Positions 51,011-59,914 of a stretch of 64,000 bases of DNA are shown piece by piece. The notes beneath the pieces were generated by a model that was given only the letters and a program-made list of their open reading frames with translations, did no database searches and was not told the DNA's origin. Source of the DNA: Bradyrhizobium roseum (GTDB lineage: Bacteria; Pseudomonadota; Alphaproteobacteria; Rhizobiales; Xanthobacteraceae); NCBI RefSeq assembly GCF_030413175.1, contig NZ_CP129212.1, forward strand, positions 6,114,450 through 6,178,449. Reading direction: 5' to 3'. How positions within the stretch are numbered: the stretch's first letter is position 1; each line of letters opens with the position of its first letter. A program made the position numbers and the translations under genes.

Positions 51011-52507
51011 CTAGGCGACCTTCTCCTGCGGCACTTCGATCAATTCGCCGTAAAGATCGGCATAGCGCCTCGCCGGATTGCGCCATGAAACGTCGGTCGA
51101 CATGCCGTTGCGCTGAATCCGTCGCCATGCGGCGACGTCGTGAAATGTCGTGCATGCCCGCTGGATGGTATCACCGAGATTTTCTGCGTTGACGGGTGCG
51201 AACTTGAATCCGGTCTGTCCGCCGCCGGTGGTAGCCAGATCGTCGACGTCAACCACCGTGTCTTCCAGACCACCGACACGCGAGACGATGGGAACCGTGC
51301 CGTATCTCAGCGCACAAAGCTGCGTCAGGCCGCAGGGCTCGAAGCGCGACGGCACGACCAGTGCATCCGCGCCGGCCTGAATCAGGTGGGCCAATCCCTC
51401 GTCATGCCCGATCATGACGCTCACCTGCCCCGGATTGGACTGTGCGGCCGTACGATAGCGATATTGCAGGCTGCGGCTTCCACCGTTCCCCAGCACGACC
51501 AGTTGCATTCCCTCGCGCATGATCGTCGGGAGATTTTCGAGCAGTAGATCGACGCCCTTCTTGCTGGACAGATGACCGATGATTCCGAGCATGAATGCAT
51601 CGGGCGCCACCTGCAGGCCGAGCCGCCGCTGCAAGGCCGCCTTGTTGATCGCGCGATTGTGCAGCACCTCGGTCTCGAAACCGCTCGACACATCCGGATA
51701 GAAACAGCCGGGGATGTGAGGGTCCGTCGACGGATCCCACACCGAAATATCGATGCCGTTGAGGATTCCGCTGAGGTCGCATGATCGCTCGCGCAGCAGG
51801 CCAGCGAGTCCCATGCCGCCCTCATCGCTCAGGATTTCCCTGGCGTAGGTCGGGGAAACCGTCGTGATGCGATCGGCGAAATAAAGACCGGCCTTCAAGA
51901 ATCCGATCCGTCCATAATATTCGACGCCGTGCATGGCGAACGACTCGGGCGGCAGATCGATCGCGGCCAGCATCTCCTGCGGAAAAACCCCCTGGTAGGA
52001 AAGGTTGTGAACCGTCATCACCGTCGCCGGCCGCTGCCGATCGCTATAGTGCATGTACGCCAGGGCCAGCGCGCCGTGCCAGTCGTGGGCATGGACGACG
52101 TCAGGGACAAAGGACGGGACGAAGCCAAGGCCGATATCGGCGGCGATGCGCGCCAGCGCGGCAAAGCGCAACGCGTTATCAGGCCAATCCATTCCGTCGG
52201 CCCGGACATAAGGGTTGCCGGGACGCGCGAACAAATGCGGCGCGTCGAGAACGAAAAGGCTGAGTTCAAACGATGTCGCCCGGAGCAGGCGCGCCTCTGC
52301 GCCGAAAAAATTCGGCAGATGAATCACACCATCGACCTGCCCGAGCGAATTTATCACGCCGGGGTATCCCGGGATGATGGTGCGGACCTCGACGCCCTCC
52401 GCTTTCAGGCTGATCGGAAGGGCGCCGGTAACGTCGGCGAGTTCGCCGACCTTGATCAAGGGAAATATCTCCGAAGCGATCGAAAGTACGCGAAGAGACT
52501 TCATCAT
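51011..52507 (-). CDS. glgA: glycogen synthase (GT5), with altered KTGGL motif
   Basis: 498 residues. GlgA adds glucose from ADP-glucose to the growing alpha-1,4-glucan. The GT-B fold is complete: HAHDWHGALA near residue 140, TVHNLSYQGVFP, NGIDISVWDP, GIIGHLSSKKGVD and the donor-site loop PSRFEPCGLTQLCALRYG. The N-terminal loop that normally reads K-T-G-G-L is KVGEL here (K19, G21, E22), so the second Gly is Glu. No glgB, glgC or glgP is adjacent. The enzyme could be less active or differ in acceptor use. Confidence 0.92.
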   Translation of the reverse strand: MMKSLRVLSIASEIFPLIKVGELADVTGALPISLKAEGVEVRTIIPGYPGVINSLGQVDGVIHLPNFFGAEARLLRATSFELSLFVLDAPHLFARPGNPYVRADGMDWPDNALRFAALARIAADIGLGFVPSFVPDVVHAHDWHGALALAYMHYSDRQRPATVMTVHNLSYQGVFPQEMLAAIDLPPESFAMHGVEYYGRIGFLKAGLYFADRITTVSPTYAREILSDEGGMGLAGLLRERSCDLSGILNGIDISVWDPSTDPHIPGCFYPDVSSGFETEVLHNRAINKAALQRRLGLQVAPDAFMLGIIGHLSSKKGVDLLLENLPTIMREGMQLVVLGNGGSRSLQYRYRTAAQSNPGQVSVMIGHDEGLAHLIQAGADALVVPSRFEPCGLTQLCALRYGTVPIVSRVGGLEDTVVDVDDLATTGGGQTGFKFAPVNAENLGDTIQRACTTFHDVAAWRRIQRNGMSTDVSWRNPARRYADLYGELIEVPQEKVA

Positions 52508-52947
52508 CTAGCCCGACGATCAACGACCGCGCGATTACGCAGACTCACTATGCAGATTCATCAATGCAAGAATCATAGCTTTCGAAGTTGTCGACATTGA
52601 GTCCGGGAACCTGTTGACGCTGGAGCAGACTGCCGACGCTGCATGACGCAAACCGCATCGCAGCTGCGATGTCGCGCCGTAGTCTCGACGACAGTCGCGA
52701 AAGACAGCTTCGCGCCATTGCTTGCTTTTCCCGATTAGGCGAGCGCCGGCGGTCATTCGCTGCGGCCGGCGCATCAACGGCCACATGGCCGGCCGCGTGG
52801 TCGGCCACTCAGCTGGCCATCTTCATGGATTCATCCTATCATCTCTGCTCACCAAGAGAGCAGCTTGCCGAAACTGTGGTGCAACCAGTCGTGTCGCAAG
52901 AGAGAGGGCTGACGGCCGACGCGGCTGCCGCCGGAAGAGGTTTTGCG
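52508..52947. other. 440-base divergent region between glgA and the 52948 gene
   Basis: It holds the promoters of glgA (leftward) and of the 52948 gene (rightward), and a perfect 16-bp palindrome at 52656. The rightward frame extends back to 52669, but only the part from 52948 has protein-like content. No other gene is supported. Confidence 0.45.
52656..52671. promoter_or_regulatory. CATCGCAGCTGCGATG perfect palindrome upstream of glgA
   Basis: A perfect 16-base palindrome lies 149 bases before glgA and 277 bases before the 52948 gene. It could be an operator for a dimeric regulator. No function can be assigned from sequence alone. Confidence 0.35.
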
Positions 52948-53847
52948 ATGATCACCGACATGGCTTCCCTGAAAAAGGCCATGGAGCAGATGGACGCGGA
53001 CGATGTCGTGGCTGCCGAGGCCGCCAAGGACCGCGCCGCAAAAATCCTTGCCGACGCCAGGCTGAACTTCTCGAAATTGGCCGAGTTGATCGAGCAGCGC
53101 CGGTTGCTGCTGCGGCCCAGTATCGTGGCCAACATCAAGAAAATGGATCAACCCGAGATGCTCAGCGACCCGGCCTTCCGCGCCGCCGCTGCTTCACTGC
53201 GCAGAGAAGGCCAGAGCTTTCGCCAGATCGCCGAAGCGCTCGAACTGAACGGCGCAACCGGCCCGCGACACGAGGCCACGGCGCTGCGGAACGAGGTGCC
53301 GTATCGGTTGGAGCCGATTGGGCTTTGGCCGCGGACCCAGACGATTGCCATGCGCATCATCTCCTATCCCCTCCGACATCCAATCCGCTTCCTCACCATC
53401 GCCCTGCTCGCGGTTCTGCTGTTCAACGGCTTGCGCGATCTCACCGGGCTCGGCCGCCGGGTTTCGGGATATGCCGGCGGCGTCAGCGCCGCCCGCGAGC
53501 GCTGGGATGCGCTGACGTCGTCGGTGAGTTCGTTCTTCGAGAAGCGACTCACGCCAGCATCCAAGGAAGCTGCGGCGCCGCCGACGCCTGCCACCCCCAC
53601 CCCGTCGCCCTCGCCTGCCAACCCGCCGCCATCAGCCGCGCCGTCGACCGGTCCCGCCGTCACGCCGGCACCTGGCCCAACGACAACTGTTCCGCCTTCA
53701 AAGCCGGCAGCGAAAGATCGCCGGCAAGCGGCGCAACGGCGCACGCTCGAGGAATGGGTGCCACCGGAGATTCGCCGCAGATCCCGGGTGGCCGGGCCGT
53801 GCATTGGCGGCATCGGCGGCTGCTACTGGGGCGGTGGTCATTATTGA
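52948..53847 (+). CDS. single-pass membrane protein with proline-rich domain, unknown function
   Basis: 299 residues from an ATG at 52948. The N-terminal half is helical and charged (LKKAMEQMDADDVVAAEAAK, LAELIEQRRLLLRP), with a possible helix-turn-helix-like segment (GQSFRQIAEALELNGA). One membrane segment follows (FLTIALLAVLLFNGL near residue 150). The periplasmic part is a Pro/Thr/Ala-rich stretch (TPATPTPSPSPANPPP), then a basic region and a C-terminal RVAGPCIGGIGGCYWGGGHY. I do not recognise it as a whole; the cytoplasmic part may bind DNA or protein. Confidence 0.7.
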   Translation: MITDMASLKKAMEQMDADDVVAAEAAKDRAAKILADARLNFSKLAELIEQRRLLLRPSIVANIKKMDQPEMLSDPAFRAAAASLRREGQSFRQIAEALELNGATGPRHEATALRNEVPYRLEPIGLWPRTQTIAMRIISYPLRHPIRFLTIALLAVLLFNGLRDLTGLGRRVSGYAGGVSAARERWDALTSSVSSFFEKRLTPASKEAAAPPTPATPTPSPSPANPPPSAAPSTGPAVTPAPGPTTTVPPSKPAAKDRRQAAQRRTLEEWVPPEIRRRSRVAGPCIGGIGGCYWGGGHY

Positions 53848-53963
53848 CCGTCCGGCACGGACGTTCAGAAGATGATGGATTGAAAGCCGCTTCGTGGGGC
53901 GGATCAGCACGCGCCGAGCAGTAATATACGTTGCCTGTGTATGCGGGCTGGACAATGGAAAGA

Positions 53964-54040
53964 TGGTAGCGAGAGAGGGACTCGAACCCCCGACCCCAGG
54001 ATTATGATTCCCGTGCTCTAACCAGCTGAGCTACCTCGCC
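53964..54040 (-). tRNA. tRNA-Met (anticodon CAT), elongator type
   Basis: 77 bases including an encoded CCA. The cloverleaf folds fully: acceptor GGCGAGG with TCTCGCT (G-U at 1-72 and 7-66), D-arm GCTC, anticodon stem CGGGA/TCCTG around loop ATCATAA, and T-arm with TTCGAGT. The anticodon is CAT. The absence of the initiator C1xA72 mismatch and GGG/CCC anticodon-stem pairs argues for elongator Met; tRNA-Ile with lysidine is a less likely reading. Confidence 0.95.
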
Positions 54041-54157
54041 ACGGTCCAACGGCGCGGCGCAATGTGCCGCTATCCCTCGAACGCGCGGCATATAAGGAGT
54101 GGGTCGCGGGCCTGTCAAGCAAAGCCGGAGGGTTGGCCGGGCATCCGCAGAATGACG

Positions 54158-54523
54158 CTATTTCGGCCGGATTGTGGGATCGCCGCCGGGGCTGCCGGGC
54201 GGCGGAATCACGGGTGTCTTGCCGGTGTCGGGTGCCGGCGCGTGCATTTCGGGATCGACGCCTGCCGGCGGGCACAGCACACCGTCCGCGCGGGCGAGTT
54301 TGTCGCCGAGCGGCTCGGCGCGCTGGCCGGTGGTGGTACCGTCCGGAACCGCGGCGCCAGGATTCGGCTTCGGCTGCATCGGGGCGCAATTCACCGCGCG
54401 GTCGGGCGAAGGGGGCGCGGTCTTGGCGGGCGGTGTGGCCGGGCTCGGCGGGGCTTGCGCTATCGCGGCATTCGCGGTCGCCAGCAGCACACATGAAACA
54501 AGAAGGGCGGATTTTGTTGCCAT
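54158..54523 (-). CDS. secreted proline-rich small protein
   Basis: 121 residues from an ATG at 54523. Signal peptide TKSALLVSCVLLATANAAIA, cleaved before QAPPSP. The mature part is Pro/Ala-rich and disordered-looking (SPATPPAKTAPPSPDRA), with two Cys (NCAP, LCPP) and the segment GQRAEPLGDKLARADGVLCP, which is the only part likely to be structured. It is probably periplasmic. No function is known to me. Confidence 0.75.
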   Translation of the reverse strand: MATKSALLVSCVLLATANAAIAQAPPSPATPPAKTAPPSPDRAVNCAPMQPKPNPGAAVPDGTTTGQRAEPLGDKLARADGVLCPPAGVDPEMHAPAPDTGKTPVIPPPGSPGGDPTIRPK

Positions 54524-54616
54524 AAACAGAAAACGGCCTGAGCGCGCAGATGTTCCGCAGTCAAACTGCGCCCCTTGCCTCACACGCGCTTTTGACGGCG
54601 AAAAACGCGACGCTTC

Positions 54617-55255
54617 TTACGACTTACGATAACGGATCAGCGAAAAATGTCCCATCGGCGGCATCGGCCGCCGCTCCGTCAAGGTGACGCCGCCATGCTT
54701 GGCGGCCCAATTGGTCAGCCGTTCCCAGGGGAATTCCGGCCGCCAGCCGAGCCGGCGCGCCAGCGGCGCGAACGCCAGTTCGAAGACGCGGCGCGGCCCG
54801 CTTTCGGCGCCGATGTGATTGACCAGAATCAGTTCGCCGCCGGGCTTCAGCACGCGGATGAAATCATCCAGCGTGCGTTCCGGGTCCGGCACCGCCGTGA
54901 TGACATATTGCGCCACCACCGCATCGAAATACGAGTCCTTGAACGCGAGGTTCTTGGCGTCCATCACCGCCAACGTTTCGACATTGCTGAGGCCGAACTC
55001 GCGCACGCGCTTGAGCGCGCGGCGCAGCATCGGCTCGGAAATATCGACGCCGCATAGTTTCGTGTTGCGCGAGTATTCCGACAGCGACAGCCCGGTGCCG
55101 ACCCCGACGTCGAGCACGCGTCCGCCGATCTTGTCGGCCTCCGCGATCGTCGAGCGGCGGCCTTCGTCGAATACTTTTCCGAAAACCAGATCGTAGACAG
55201 GCGCCCAGCGCCCATACGCCTTTTCGACCCCCTCGCGGTCGATGTCCGCAGCCAT
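54617..55255 (-). CDS. pmtA: phosphatidylethanolamine N-methyltransferase (PmtA-type)
   Basis: 212 residues with a class I SAM-dependent fold: motif I VLDVGVGTGLSLSEY near residue 46, GVDISEPML near 68, VMDAKNLAF near 97. The N-terminal RWAPVYDLVFGKVFDEGRR is characteristic of the soluble PmtA of rhizobia and Rhodobacter, which converts phosphatidylethanolamine to phosphatidylcholine by three methylations. It is 20 bases downstream of mnmA on the same strand. Confidence 0.88.
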   Translation of the reverse strand: MAADIDREGVEKAYGRWAPVYDLVFGKVFDEGRRSTIAEADKIGGRVLDVGVGTGLSLSEYSRNTKLCGVDISEPMLRRALKRVREFGLSNVETLAVMDAKNLAFKDSYFDAVVAQYVITAVPDPERTLDDFIRVLKPGGELILVNHIGAESGPRRVFELAFAPLARRLGWRPEFPWERLTNWAAKHGGVTLTERRPMPPMGHFSLIRYRKS

Positions 55256-55274
55256 TTCCCCCGCCCCGATCCTT

Positions 55275-56474
55275 TTAATAAGTACGCATCACCTCGGCGA
55301 GCGAGGCAGTCTTTTCCTGCGTCCCTGCCCTCGCCGCAACCCTCGCCGTCGCGCTCTTGATGAATCCGCCGCCGAGCACGCGGGCCTGTCCCTTCGGGGC
55401 GTCGTAAAACACGCAGGCTTGACCGGGCGAAACGCCCTCCTCGCCGGCAACGAGTTCGACCTCATACTCCCCATCGACCGCGCGCAGCCAGGCCGGCTGC
55501 GGCGGGCGCGTCGAACGCACGCGCACGAACATCTCGATGCCGTCGCCGATCACGCGCTCCAGCGCGCCGTCGCCGATCCAGTTGACGTCGCGCAGGCGGA
55601 TCCGATCCATCCGCAACGCCTCGCGCGGCCCGACCACGACGCGGCGGCTGGCCGCATCGAGCCTGACGACGTAGAGCGGCGAACCGGCGGCGATGCCTAA
55701 TCCCTTGCGCTGGCCGACGGTAAAATGAACGATGCCCTGATGACGGCCGATGACGCGGCCATCGAGATCGACGATATCGCCGGGCTCGATCGCACCGGGC
55801 TTGAGGCGGCCGATGATATCGGTGTAGCGCCCGGTCGGCACGAAGCAGATGTCCTGGCTGTCCTGCTTGTCGGCGACTTCAAGGCCGAAGCGCCGCGCCA
55901 GTTCGCGCGCCTGCGGCTTGGTCATGTCGCCGAGCGGAAAGCGCAGATAGTCGAGCTGCTCGCGCGTGGTCGCGAACAGGAAATAGCTCTGGTCGCGATC
56001 GGAATCCGCGGCGCACACCAGCGCGCGCGATCCGTCGGCGAGACGGCGCGAGGCGACATAATGACCGGTCGCGAGCGCATGCGCACCGAGTTCGCGCGCG
56101 GTCGCGAGCAGGTCGCGAAACTTGACGGAGCGGTTGCACTCGATGCACGGCACCGGGGTTTCGCCGAGCGCGTAGCTTTCGGCAAAATTGTCGATCACGG
56201 ATTCGCGGAAGCGGCTCTCATAGTCGAGCACGTAATGCGGGATGCCGATCCGCTCGGCAACGTTGCGCGCGTCGTGGATGTCGCGGCCGGCGCAGCAGGC
56301 GCCCTTGCGGTGGGTCGCCGCGCCATGGTCGTAAAGCTGCAGCGTGATCCCGACCACATCGTAACCTTCGGACTTCAGCAGGGCCGCCGTCACGGAGGAA
56401 TCGACACCGCCGGACATGGCGACCACGACCCGCGTATCCTGCGGGCGGCCTTCGAGATCCAGATTGTTTCGCAT
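55275..56474 (-). CDS. mnmA: tRNA-specific 2-thiouridylase MnmA
   Basis: 399 residues from an ATG at 56474; 56486 (ATG) and 56495 (TTG) are alternatives. PP-loop [13 protein letters not shown] is near residue 21. Catalytic Cys residues lie in VPCIECN and in [13 protein letters not shown]. The central domain and the C-terminal beta-barrel ([18 protein letters not shown]) are complete. It thiolates U34 of tRNAs for Lys, Glu and Gln. Its sulfur donor partners are encoded elsewhere. Confidence 0.95.
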   Translation of the reverse strand: MRNNLDLEGRPQDTRVVVAMSGGVDSSVTAALLKSEGYDVVGITLQLYDHGAATHRKGACCAGRDIHDARNVAERIGIPHYVLDYESRFRESVIDNFAESYALGETPVPCIECNRSVKFRDLLATARELGAHALATGHYVASRRLADGSRALVCAADSDRDQSYFLFATTREQLDYLRFPLGDMTKPQARELARRFGLEVADKQDSQDICFVPTGRYTDIIGRLKPGAIEPGDIVDLDGRVIGRHQGIVHFTVGQRKGLGIAAGSPLYVVRLDAASRRVVVGPREALRMDRIRLRDVNWIGDGALERVIGDGIEMFVRVRSTRPPQPAWLRAVDGEYEVELVAGEEGVSPGQACVFYDAPKGQARVLGGGFIKSATARVAARAGTQEKTASLAEVMRTY

Positions 56475-56815
56475 GCCAGGGGTCATCGATTTCAATTGCT
56501 AGCGCCTGTGGCCCGCGGCCGGGTTAAAATGCCTTTTATTATAAGGCTTTACAGCTTCACGCGGCCCTCCCGGACCGGATCGGACGCCGTTCTTTAATAT
56601 AGTCCGCTTTCCCGCGAGGCAATCAGCCGATCCCCAATTTGGAGCCTATCCAGAGCGGCAAATCTTGCCGCCGGGCAGAAAAGGGGGTCGCCATCAGCCC
56701 CCGCAATTTTACTGCCCACTCCAACAAACCATTGAAAATATTATGTATTTTTCGTCGCGGCGGCTGGCCCGCTCCTTGCTGATTGATAGCCGAGAGCTCA
56801 GCGCGAGGATCGCCC
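56475..56815. other. 341-base divergent gap between mnmA and fliK
   Basis: It holds the promoters of mnmA (leftward) and of the flagellar genes starting with fliK (rightward). An inverted repeat GCCTT (56531-56535) / AAGGC (56543-56547) sits in an AT-rich stretch near mnmA. I see no gene in it. Confidence 0.45.
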
Positions 56816-58546
56816 GTGGTCAGTGTCACGTCAGAAGTATCGGCAAACACATCTTTTCAGAACGCGGCGGCACGCTCCGCCCGGCCGGATAGCGAGCCGT
56901 CCGCCGGAAACGACAGCTTTGCGGCGCTGGTCGACAGCAATACGTCCGCCAGCACCAATGATCGCCGCGCCCAGGACAACACGCCGTCGATGCGCCGCGC
57001 GGACGACACCCAGGCCGCGTCCGGTAACCGCGCGCGCGATAATGCGGCCGCATCCGATCGGGCAGACAAAGCCGCGCGCAACGATTCAAACGATCGCAAC
57101 GCCGCCGCCGACGCCCGCGGCGACAAGGCACGCAATGACAAGGCGCGCGACGACAACAACAACGTCGAAGCCAAGGCCGATGCCGACCGCAAGACGGACG
57201 CCGACGCCAAAGCCGAGGCCACCCGCCGCGGCAAATCGAAGACCGACGCGGCGAAATCCGACGGCACGAAATCCGAAGAGACGCAAGCCGCATCGACCGA
57301 CGCTTCCGCGGCCGCCGATCCGGCCGAAGCCGCGCAGGCCGCAACGGCCGTGGTGACGGCCGACGCCATCGCCGTCGTCATCCCTGCCGCCAACGCGCCG
57401 GCTGCGACGCCCGCCGTGGCGCAAGCAACGGAAACGGCCGCCGCTCCGCTGGCGATCGCTGCCGCTGCGATCGCAGCCTCGGCTTCGCTCGCCGCCGAGA
57501 CGGCGCCGGCCACGCCCGCCGCGGCGACGCCCGGCACTGCCACAGCCGAGCCCGAAACCGCGACGACCGCGCAAGGCGACGCTGCCGCCAAGACCGCCGC
57601 ACAGGGCAGCGCTGCACAGGTCATTAGTGTTGCGGTCACATCCAGCGAACCGTCCATCGCGAGCGGCGCCGTCCAGGCCGCTTCCATGGCCGCGACGACG
57701 CCCGCCGCAACCAAAGCCGCCGCGCCGCTCAAGAACCCGGATCTCGCCAGGAAGAGCGCCACGACGGCCGTCGAGCTGGCCGCCTCCACCGACGCGACCG
57801 ATACAACTGCGCCCGCTGCAACGCCCGCCGCGGATACGGTTGTGCCCGACGTCACCGCGCCGACCGAAACCAGCGGCCAGCCGAAATCCGGGCATGGCGT
57901 CGCCGATGGCGCCAAGGTCGATGCGTCGGGCAATTCCGTCACCTCGCCGACCGCCAATCCTCAGACCAATTCGCACCTTGTCGCGCCTGATGCGGGCCAG
58001 ACGCCGGTCAACTCCGCCGTTAACGGCGTACATGCCGCCGGCGCGATCCAGGCTCAACACATCACCCCCGCCACGACGCTGGTTGCCGCAAGCCAGCTCA
58101 CCGCGACCGCCGCGAGCGGCGCGCCGGTGCCGGTGAGCGGGCTTGCGATGGAAATCGCCGCTTCCGTCCAGAGCGGCAAGACCCGCTTCGAAATCCGGCT
58201 CGATCCCGCCGAACTCGGCCGCATCGACGTCCGCATCGATGTCGACCGCCACGGACAGGTGACGTCGCATCTGACGGTCGAGCGGCCGGAAACGCTGTCG
58301 ATGCTGCGCCAGGACGCCAACCAGTTGCAGCGTGCGCTGGATAATGCCGGGCTTTCGACGGGCAATGGCGGTCTTCAATTCAGCCTGCGCGACCAGTCCT
58401 CGCAGGGCCAGAACGACGGCAACCAGTCCAACCCGAATGCCCATCGCCTCGTCGTCAGCGAGGAAGACAATGTTCCGCCCCACGTGGCCGGCCGCGGCTA
58501 CGGCCGCATGCTCGGTTCGAGCGGCGGCATCGACATCAGAATTTAA
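56816..58546 (+). CDS. fliK: flagellar hook-length control protein FliK
   Basis: 576 residues from a GTG at 56816 preceded by GAGGA. The first 440 residues are low-complexity Ala/Thr/Asp/Lys-rich sequence, as in FliK rulers. The conserved C-terminal domain is RFEIRLDPAELGRIDVRIDV followed by MLRQDANQLQRALDNAGLST. FliK measures hook length and switches export specificity. The repeated Ala-rich text gives a long antisense frame, which is a shadow. A TTG at 56783 is rejected. It is followed by flgD 11 bases on. Confidence 0.92.
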   Translation: MVSVTSEVSANTSFQNAAARSARPDSEPSAGNDSFAALVDSNTSASTNDRRAQDNTPSMRRADDTQAASGNRARDNAAASDRADKAARNDSNDRNAAADARGDKARNDKARDDNNNVEAKADADRKTDADAKAEATRRGKSKTDAAKSDGTKSEETQAASTDASAAADPAEAAQAATAVVTADAIAVVIPAANAPAATPAVAQATETAAAPLAIAAAAIAASASLAAETAPATPAAATPGTATAEPETATTAQGDAAAKTAAQGSAAQVISVAVTSSEPSIASGAVQAASMAATTPAATKAAAPLKNPDLARKSATTAVELAASTDATDTTAPAATPAADTVVPDVTAPTETSGQPKSGHGVADGAKVDASGNSVTSPTANPQTNSHLVAPDAGQTPVNSAVNGVHAAGAIQAQHITPATTLVAASQLTATAASGAPVPVSGLAMEIAASVQSGKTRFEIRLDPAELGRIDVRIDVDRHGQVTSHLTVERPETLSMLRQDANQLQRALDNAGLSTGNGGLQFSLRDQSSQGQNDGNQSNPNAHRLVVSEEDNVPPHVAGRGYGRMLGSSGGIDIRI

Positions 58547-58557
58547 CGGAGAGTGTC

Positions 58558-59244
58558 ATGGCAGTTGATGCAACCATGCCGACGACGGTCGTCTCGGCAC
58601 CCGGCACAGGCAGCGCGACGAGCAACAACACCGCGTCGGAGAAGACGACGGGGATCGCGGATAATTTCCAGACCTTCCTGACGCTCCTCACCACGCAGCT
58701 TCAAAACCAGAATCCGCTGGATCCGCTCGACACCAACCAGTTCACCCAGCAGCTCGTACAGTTCGCCGGCATCGAGCAGCAGCTCAAGCAGAACGAGCAG
58801 TTGAAGTCGCTGGTAGAGATCGAAAAGAGCGCGCAGGCGACCCAGGCACTGGTCTATGTCGGCAGCAAAGTCGCGGTCGACGGCAGCAAGGCGCAGTTTG
58901 ACAAATCGGCGACCTGGAATTTCCAGTCGGACAAGGACACCAGCGCGACGATCACGATCACGAACGCGGCGGGACAGACCTGCTACAGCGGCAACTTCGC
59001 GCTGAAGCAGGGCAGTTCCAGTTTCGTCTGGGACGGCAAGGGTAATGACGGCGTGCAGTATCCGGCCGGGACCTACACCCTGACTGCCACGGGCAAGGAC
59101 AGTTCAGGCAATAGCGTGGCGATTTCAACCGAAGTCCAGGGCATCGTCGATTCCGTCGACCTGACCGCCTCCCCGCCGCTGCTTTCGATCGGCGGCCAGA
59201 CCTACACCACCGACAAGATCAAGCGGGTGGTGCGCCAGACCTGA
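58558..59244 (+). CDS. flgD: flagellar hook assembly scaffold protein FlgD
   Basis: 228 residues. N-terminal FlgD core: FLTLLTTQLQNQNPLDPLDTN, then QFTQQLVQFAGIEQQLKQNE. The C-terminal Ig-like domain contains FVWDGKGNDGVQYPAGTYTL. FlgD caps the growing hook and is removed at hook completion. It lies 11 bases downstream of fliK, so they are cotranscribed, and GGAGAGTGTC precedes the ATG. Confidence 0.95.
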   Translation: MAVDATMPTTVVSAPGTGSATSNNTASEKTTGIADNFQTFLTLLTTQLQNQNPLDPLDTNQFTQQLVQFAGIEQQLKQNEQLKSLVEIEKSAQATQALVYVGSKVAVDGSKAQFDKSATWNFQSDKDTSATITITNAAGQTCYSGNFALKQGSSSFVWDGKGNDGVQYPAGTYTLTATGKDSSGNSVAISTEVQGIVDSVDLTASPPLLSIGGQTYTTDKIKRVVRQT

Positions 59245-59365
59245 GGCCCAAGCCGGCGCGCCATCGGCTCGCTCTGTTAGAGCAAAGTCAGATCAGCAAT
59301 CATTGATTGTGTCCACGGGCGTCGCGGGGCGCCCGGCGCGGCATATTTTTTGTTCATTTCAGGGA

Positions 59366-59381
59366 GAATCGCATTGGAGTC
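59366..59381. promoter_or_regulatory. two GANTC (CcrM) methylation sites upstream of sciP
   Basis: GAATC (59366-59370) and GAGTC (59377-59381) lie 79-94 bases before the sciP start. Adenine methylation of GANTC by CcrM ties promoters to the cell cycle in alphaproteobacteria. Two sites within 16 bases in a promoter region are suggestive but could be chance. Confidence 0.35.
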
Positions 59382-59459
59382 GTAGGCTTAGGCAATTTTT
59401 AAGCCGACGGGCGTAAGTTGCTACCGTGAGTTCAGTGGTTGAGAGTTTGTGAGTACGCC

Positions 59460-59735
59460 ATGACAGAACCCCATCGCCCGAGGGTAAAATACGTCATCGG
59501 GCCTGACGGTAGTCCGTTAACAATTGCCGACCTGCCCGCGCCCGGCACCAAACGGTGGGTTATCCGCCGCAAGGCCGAAGTCGTCGCAGCGGTCCGCGGT
59601 GGCCTGCTCTCCCTCGAGGAAGCCTGCAGCCGTTACACGCTGACGGTCGACGAGTTCCTCTCCTGGCAGTTTTCGATTGATCAGCATGGCCTGGCCGGCC
59701 TGCGGACCACCCGGATCCAGCAATATCGCCAGTAA
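59460..59735 (+). CDS. sciP: SciP/DUF1153 CtrA-inhibitor protein
   Basis: 91 residues, the usual size. It opens MTEPHRPRVKYVIGPDGSPL and contains TKRWVIRRKAEVVAAVRGG and the helix-turn-helix-like ACSRYTLTVDEFLSWQFSI. SciP binds CtrA at promoters and blocks RNA polymerase recruitment; it is transcribed from its own promoter beside flagellar genes. The ATG at 59460 is chosen over the GTG at 59439. A strong terminator follows. Confidence 0.92.
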   Translation: MTEPHRPRVKYVIGPDGSPLTIADLPAPGTKRWVIRRKAEVVAAVRGGLLSLEEACSRYTLTVDEFLSWQFSIDQHGLAGLRTTRIQQYRQ

Positions 59736-59761
59736 GCTCTCCCGACCCGAAAGATTTGATG

Positions 59762-59797
59762 AAAACCGGCTTCGTTTTGCGAAGCTGGTTTTTTTCA
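59762..59797 (+). terminator. rho-independent terminator after sciP
   Basis: The stem AAAACCGGCTTCG pairs with CGAAGCTGGTTTT (one G-U) across loop TTTTG and is followed by a T-run. It lies 26 bases after the sciP stop and isolates sciP from the fliF operon. Confidence 0.92.
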
Positions 59798-59820
59798 TGC
59801 TTGAACAATTCGCGCCGGCC

Positions 59821-59836
59821 TTAACGGTTGTTAACC
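59821..59836. promoter_or_regulatory. CtrA-like box upstream of fliF
   Basis: TTAA-CGGTTG-TTAACCAT: two TTAA half-sites 6 bases apart (consensus spacing 7), the second in the context TTAACCAT common in CtrA targets. It lies 79-94 bases before the fliF start, between sciP and fliF. Flagellar promoters of this group are often CtrA-controlled. Confidence 0.5.
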
Positions 59837-59855
59837 ATATCGAAACCATCCCCTA

Positions 59856-59868
59856 GGCAATAATTGCC
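59856..59868. promoter_or_regulatory. GGCAAT-A-ATTGCC palindrome upstream of fliF
   Basis: A perfect 6+1+6 palindrome between the CtrA-like box and the fliF start, 47 bases before the TTG. It may be an additional operator or part of the promoter. Confidence 0.35.
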
Positions 59869-59914
59869 CAGTCGGTCCCCGATACGAATCTTGGGACCGA
59901 ATCCCTGGGGGCGG

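Noticed and set aside
53849..53863. CGTCCG/CGGACG hairpin after the 52948 gene
   Set aside because: Short stem and no T-run; not strong enough to call a terminator.
53964..54040. Reading of the tRNA as tRNA-Ile2 (CAT with lysidine)
   Set aside because: Overall sequence fits elongator tRNA-Met of this bacterial group better; a TilS-type identity cannot be excluded by eye.
57086..58483. 465-codon Gly-rich frame on the minus strand
   Set aside because: It mirrors the Ala-rich repeat region of fliK and has no independent start signal.
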